NCBI GenBank assembly: GCA_014238855.1
Contig: JABAAH010000024.1
Location: forward strand, 1 to 38,264
DNA from: Planctomycetota bacterium
GTDB taxonomy: Bacteria; Planctomycetota; Planctomycetia; Pirellulales; UBA1268
DNA: 38,264 bases
Direction of reading: 5' to 3'
Shown: piece by piece, positions 34,612-38,264 of the stretch
Layout: every line of letters starts with the position of its first letter
How positions within the stretch are numbered: the stretch's first letter is position 1
Made by a program: the position numbers and the translations under genes
The notes under the pieces: model-generated
Told to the model about the DNA's origin: nothing
The model's input: the letters and a program-made list of their open reading frames with translations, nothing else
The model's database searches: none

Positions 34612-35000
34612 AGCAACCACGCAAAGGCGAAAGCCTCTGAACCTATCGCGGCGGGCGGCTCGTTGTCCCGCTGTTATCAGTCCAGATCATCTCTACAGGT
34701 CGGACGAATTGAAGTGCCGTCTCGGATGGCAGGGCGCGGCATGGCGGCAAGCCGTCCGAACGGCTTGAATATCTCAAAGCAGGGCCGTTGGCCTTACTGC
34801 AAAGGTTCAGACGCCATCGCCTTCAGTACGGGGGCTTGCCCATGAGCCTTGAAAGTTTCAACCCCGAGGACGTTGTAGCGAATGACTCGCTACCTCTTTT
34901 GATCGTCGACATACGGCGAGCCCCGGTTGAGGAAATACTCAACGGACGACGAAAAGTTACCAAAAGACTTTGAAGCTTTCTCAAAGGCCTAGAAAAAAGG
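34612..35000. other. Hairpin-rich segment between the island and tRNA-Arg
   Basis: About 390 bp, more G+C-rich than its surroundings by eye. It holds several stable stems: AGGC-GAAA-GCCT (34625-34636, a GNRA tetraloop), CAAGCCGT-CCGA-ACGGCTTG (34748-34767), and the nested GCAG-GGCC with GGCC-CTGC near 34779-34800. A 43-codon frame (34842-34973, MSLESFNPEDVVAND) could be a truncated gene; its LPLLIVDIRRAP stretch faintly recalls a rhodanese start. An RNA gene and decayed coding DNA are both possible. Confidence 0.35.
34963..34986 (-). terminator. Probable terminator of tRNA-Arg
   Basis: Reading on the minus strand after the tRNA, a T6 run comes first, then CTTTGA (34981-34986) pairs with TCAAAG (34968-34973) across a 7-nt loop, followed by TCTTTT. 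The position just downstream of the tRNA fits a terminator. Confidence 0.45.
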
Positions 35001-35074
35001 TACGCCCGACAGGATTCGAACCTGTGACCTGCGGATTAGAAGTCCGCTGCTCTATCCAACTGAGCTACGGGCGC
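35001..35074 (-). tRNA. tRNA-Arg, anticodon TCT
   Basis: The 74 bases fold as a full cloverleaf. The acceptor stem is GCGCCCG with CGGGCGT (one G-T pair at the end), the D arm GCTC with GAGC, the anticodon stem GCGGA with TCCGC around CTTCTAA (anticodon TCT, reading AGA), the T arm ACAGG-TTCGAAT-CCTGT, and the discriminator is A. The 3' CCA is not encoded. It lies between lpd and the accessory region on the same strand as lpd. Two degenerate copies of its 3' half to the left mark it as an integration target. Confidence 0.96.
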
Positions 35075-35130
35075 ATAGTTTTTAGGAATTCAAATCCTAC
35101 CATCGAGTGGCCAATATATTCTTCTTTAAT

Positions 35131-36516
35131 TCATACATGAATAGCACGCCCATTCACTGCTAATGCAGCTTCTTTCAATGCTTCTGGCAGTGTTGGATGA
35201 GCATGACAGACCCGGGCAATATCCTCCGATGAAGCTCCGAAACTCATCGCTGCAGCAGCCTCGCCAATGAGATCACCAGCGGCTGGGCCGATAATATGAA
35301 CGCCGAGCACTGCATCGCTACTAGCATCTGCCAACAATTTCACTTTCCCTGTAATGTCGTTAATCGTTCGTGCCCTGCCATTTGCCCGAAATGGAAAAAC
35401 CCCTTTTTTATAAGTCACCCCATCAGCTTGTAATTGCTCCTCGGTACGACCAACGGTTGCGATCTCAGGATGCGTGAAAACCACCGCCGGAACGAGTCCG
35501 TAATCCACATGACACCACCCAGACTGCATCGCCTCAACACATGCAACACCATCCTCTTCAGCCTTGTGTGCCAGCATGGGCCCTGCAATGCAGTCCCCTA
35601 TGGCGTACACCCCCGGAGCTGCGGTCCTGTACTGTCCGTCAACCTGTATTGACCCACGCCCATCAGGAGAGAGGCCAACCGTTTCAAGACCAATATCAGA
35701 AGTAGCCGGCCTTCTTCCTGTGGCAGCCAACACCCGATCACAGTTCATCGGATCTCTACCTTCCGAATGGATAACACAGGCGGCACCCTCAGCTTTGGCT
35801 GACAACACTTTGACACCTAATTGAATATCGAGACCCTGTTTTCTGAACAGTACTAGTGCATCTGATGCGATCTCACTATCAATACCAGTGAGGATTCGAT
35901 CAGAATATTCAAGAACAGTGACCCTCGAGCCAAGTCGACGCCATACGCTACCGAGCTCAAGCCCGATATAGCCACCGCCAATGACAACAAGATGCTCTGG
36001 TACTTCAGGGAACGAGAGCGCATCGATACTCGTACCAACACGATTACCATCACACTCAATACCCGGCAGCACCACACTCTGGCTGCCAACAGCAAGAATG
36101 ATTCTCTGTGATGAAAGTTCTGTTGTGCCACCATCAGAACCACTTACATGTACCCGCCCAACACCGGCCAAACGGCCGGTTCCCTTTATTTTCACAACTT
36201 TATTTTTTGCCAGCAGCGCTTCGATACCCTTCGTTAATGTTTGGACAACATCAGATTTTCGCTTCATCATGACTGCTAAGTCGAGCGAAACTCCCTGGGC
36301 ATTCACACCGTGCTGACTGAGCTCACCCAAAGCAACTTCATATTTATAACTCGACTCAAGGAGGGCCTTCGATGGAATGCAACCGACGCGAAGACATGTG
36401 CCACCAAAACGACTCTCCTTCTCGACAATGCCGACCTTCATGCCAAGCTGGGCGGCACGTATGGCAGCCACATACCCACCTGGACCACCACCGAGTACAA
36501 CTAAATCGTATGTCAT
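35131..36516 (-). CDS. lpdA: Dihydrolipoyl dehydrogenase (E3)
   Basis: This FAD enzyme reoxidises the dihydrolipoyl group of the E2 subunit and reduces NAD+. The 461-residue product shows the FAD-binding start (YDLVVLGGGPGGYVAAIRAA), the redox disulfide Cys41/Cys46 (FGGTCLRVGCIPSKALLESS), the NAD-binding loop (LVVIGGGYIGLELGSVWRRL) and the second FAD block (GVYAIGDCIAGPMLAHKAEE). The C-terminal His440-Pro/Glu445 active-site pair (CHAHPTLPEALKEAALAVNG) comes from the partner subunit of the dimer. It follows sucB by 152 bp on the same strand, so it probably serves the 2-oxoglutarate complex and perhaps other lipoyl complexes. Confidence 0.97.
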   Translation of the reverse strand: MTYDLVVLGGGPGGYVAAIRAAQLGMKVGIVEKESRFGGTCLRVGCIPSKALLESSYKYEVALGELSQHGVNAQGVSLDLAVMMKRKSDVVQTLTKGIEALLAKNKVVKIKGTGRLAGVGRVHVSGSDGGTTELSSQRIILAVGSQSVVLPGIECDGNRVGTSIDALSFPEVPEHLVVIGGGYIGLELGSVWRRLGSRVTVLEYSDRILTGIDSEIASDALVLFRKQGLDIQLGVKVLSAKAEGAACVIHSEGRDPMNCDRVLAATGRRPATSDIGLETVGLSPDGRGSIQVDGQYRTAAPGVYAIGDCIAGPMLAHKAEEDGVACVEAMQSGWCHVDYGLVPAVVFTHPEIATVGRTEEQLQADGVTYKKGVFPFRANGRARTINDITGKVKLLADASSDAVLGVHIIGPAAGDLIGEAAAAMSFGASSEDIARVCHAHPTLPEALKEAALAVNGRAIHV

Positions 36517-36668
36517 CTATGTCCTCGAAATTATCTCTAGAAAATGAAAACACCCGGATCAGACGGTCGCGTGACTCAAACGCTATTATTTATGAAGCCG
36601 TCTACTCAAAAACGGATTCCCTAATAAAAAAATCGCGACTTACACGACAAAAAATTCCCAAAACCAAG

Positions 36669-37958
36669 CTAACACTCCAGCATGAGTCGCGTGGGGTCTT
36701 CAATCATTTCCTTAATTCGCTTTAAGAACGTGACTGCTTCACGACCATCAACTATTCGATGATCATACGACAACGCCACATACATCATTGGCCGAATCAC
36801 AACTTGACCATTTAAAGCAACTGGTCTTTCTTGAATTGTATGCAACCCAAGAATGCCGCTCTGTGGCGGGTTGATAATTGGTGTGCTAAGCATAGAACCG
36901 TAAACTCCACCATTCGAAATAGTGAATGTTCCTCCTTGGAGTTCCTCGAGCTTTACTTTATTCTCGGCTGCACGACGGGCGAAATCACCAATCGACTGTT
37001 CAATCTGGGCAAAATTCAATTGTTCAGCATTACGAAGAACAGGAACGACGAGTCCCTTACCTCCACCAACTGCAATTCCGATATCGCAAAAATCTCGATA
37101 CACAATATGAGGATCACGGAATTCTGCATTGACTTGCGGCACGGTATGCAGAGCCTCAACCGCTGCTCTCACAAAAAAGGACATAAAGCCCAGTTTCACA
37201 CCGTGGCGGTCTATAAAGTTTTCTTTGAATTTCTTACGAAGTTCCATGACCGCAGACATGTCGACTTCGTTAAAGGTTGTTAACAAAGCAGCAGCACGCT
37301 GCGCCTCAACAAGCCGTTCCGCAATCCGGCGACGCATTGGGCTCATCAGGACAGGCCGCTCGCTGCGAATAAGACCTGATGCTGCAATTTTAGTTGTTCC
37401 CTCCACTGGTGGGCGCTGCTCTTTATTTGTAGTAGCAATGGCTGGAACGGACGTTGACGGAGGAATCGATGCCGATACCGCAGAGATGGCATCCGCTTTT
37501 GTGACTCGCTGGCCAGGACCACTGCCAGAAATTGACTGAGACGAAATACCAGCTTCTCCCAACATTCTCGCTGCAGCTGGCATTACAGGCCCCGTCCCAG
37601 CCGCTGGCTGTACAGAACCAATGACAGTACTTCCAACACGATGACGCACATCAACTGATTGTGTTTGTTGGGAGGCAGGTACTTCGGGTGTTGTAACTGG
37701 AGCCAACTGACTGGCTGACGACACCGCATCGAGATACCCGATTACCTCACCAACAACCGCTTGCTCACCCGCCTGCTTTACAATCTTTGTGACGACGCCG
37801 TTTGATGGTGCTGGCAACTCAACTGTCGCCTTGTCACTTTCAATTTCCACGATCACTTCGTCCACAGACACAGTGTCACCGACATTTTTCTTCCAAACGC
37901 CAATCATTACTTCCGTAATCGACTCACCAACTTCTGGAACCTTCAGTTCAATCGCCAT
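36669..37958 (-). CDS. sucB: Dihydrolipoyl succinyltransferase, 2-oxoglutarate dehydrogenase E2
   Basis: This core subunit transfers the succinyl group to CoA in the citric-acid cycle. Residues 1-76 form a single lipoyl domain with Lys43 ([17 protein letters not shown]). A Pro/Ala/Thr-rich linker leads to the peripheral-subunit-binding domain (about 125-165: [20 protein letters not shown]). The catalytic domain starts near 200 ([20 protein letters not shown]) and ends with the active-site block [19 protein letters not shown] (His400, Asp404). The short one-lipoyl-domain layout and the [11 protein letters not shown] lipoyl block favour the succinyl- over the acetyltransferase, and the adjacent sucA supports this. 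AGGA lies close before the ATG. Confidence 0.95.
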   Translation of the reverse strand: MAIELKVPEVGESITEVMIGVWKKNVGDTVSVDEVIVEIESDKATVELPAPSNGVVTKIVKQAGEQAVVGEVIGYLDAVSSASQLAPVTTPEVPASQQTQSVDVRHRVGSTVIGSVQPAAGTGPVMPAAARMLGEAGISSQSISGSGPGQRVTKADAISAVSASIPPSTSVPAIATTNKEQRPPVEGTTKIAASGLIRSERPVLMSPMRRRIAERLVEAQRAAALLTTFNEVDMSAVMELRKKFKENFIDRHGVKLGFMSFFVRAAVEALHTVPQVNAEFRDPHIVYRDFCDIGIAVGGGKGLVVPVLRNAEQLNFAQIEQSIGDFARRAAENKVKLEELQGGTFTISNGGVYGSMLSTPIINPPQSGILGLHTIQERPVALNGQVVIRPMMYVALSYDHRIVDGREAVTFLKRIKEMIEDPTRLMLEC

Positions 37959-38110
37959 GGAGTCCTACACAATAAAAAGGGGGGGTGGTTTAAAATATTA
38001 TTGATTCAAAAGTCTTGAAAACAGCGACTTAGAAATATCGGCATAGTTAACAAAAGTCACGCCGGATAGACATTGATTATTGTATCCCGAATTCAGCGGC
38101 CCATAACCGT

Positions 38111-38264
38111 TTAACTCAGGAAAGCAGCTGTTAGCAACTCATTCTGTTCGAGGTCGTGACTTTTCTTGGATCCTGTTGCTGGGCTGGCCGCACTCTGTCG
38201 GCAAACCCCTGAAAAAGGCAGCCTATCAAACAATATTTCACCAAAATGAATCCGCAAGAAACGC
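38111..38264 (-). CDS. sucA: 2-oxoglutarate dehydrogenase E1, C-terminal end (cut by window edge)
   Basis: A minus-strand frame enters from the right edge and ends at TAA (38111-38113). Its last residues read [20 protein letters not shown], then [20 protein letters not shown] and [10 protein letters not shown]. The xRxxSASPATGSxxxHxxEQ pattern is the conserved C-terminus of the thiamine-diphosphate E1 component. Only about 50 codons are inside the window, so no start or active site can be seen. It lies 152 bp upstream of sucB, giving the usual sucA-sucB order. Confidence 0.85.
   Translation of the reverse strand, partial: RFLRIHFGEILFDRLPFSGVCRQSAASPATGSKKSHDLEQNELLTAAFLS

Overview
The window looks like chromosomal DNA of a planctomycete. 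No ribosomal RNA or taxonomic marker proves this; the inference rests on a set of families typical of that phylum: a giant PVC-type dehydrogenase with HEAT repeats and a terminal cytochrome c, a DUF1559 pilin-like secreted protein, a ThuA protein, a DUF1080 (3-keto-disaccharide hydrolase) domain, a Hanks kinase with a DMG motif and an extracytoplasmic domain, and several short zinc-ribbon proteins. Genes are loosely spaced, change strand often, and many lack clear Shine-Dalgarno sites.

Layout. 1-2.3 kb: pdxH, a small zinc-ribbon membrane protein and rpsD. 2.5-8.6 kb: a carbohydrate-related stretch with an esterase broken by an in-frame TGA, a divergent GH43-type enzyme and the PVC dehydrogenase. 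8.7-16.4 kb: an RND metal-efflux pump and its adaptor, a DUF1559 protein, and a divergent outer-membrane porin. 16.4-25.2 kb: a gene-poor gap with short tandem duplications, a small unknown protein, a thioesterase, an ACT protein, two zinc-ribbon proteins, an HD phosphohydrolase, a monoheme c-type protein behind a Fur-box-like palindrome, a transmembrane Ser/Thr kinase with a beta-helix-like outer domain, and an HdeD-type membrane protein. 25.3-31.3 kb: a glucuronoyl-esterase/DUF1080 fusion facing a ThuA protein, then an outer-membrane beta-barrel, a phosphopantetheinyl transferase and a methyltransferase. 31.3-35.1 kb: an accessory region ending at tRNA-Arg(TCT). 35.1-38.3 kb: lpd, sucB and the 3' end of sucA, the 2-oxoglutarate dehydrogenase complex, in the order sucA-sucB-lpd on the minus strand.

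The most unusual part is 31.9-35.1 kb. Two degenerate copies of the 3' half of the tRNA-Arg gene (31991-32015 and 33353-33398) lie in the same orientation as the intact tRNA and on its 3' side. That is the geometry left by successive tRNA-targeted integrations. Between them is one unrecognised 266-residue gene with a perfect extended -10 promoter, a 16-bp palindrome across the promoter and a strong GGAGGA site. No integrase is visible, so these look like decayed or non-autonomous mini-islands. The half next to the tRNA holds small zinc-ribbon and membrane proteins, decayed coding pieces, 13- and 17-bp tandem repeats and strong hairpins.

Other points worth attention are the nonsense codon that splits the esterase catalytic triad, a perfect 13-bp hairpin inside the last codons of the HD gene between convergent genes, a possible non-ATG start for the methyltransferase, and recurrent 13-17-bp tandem duplications in non-coding DNA.
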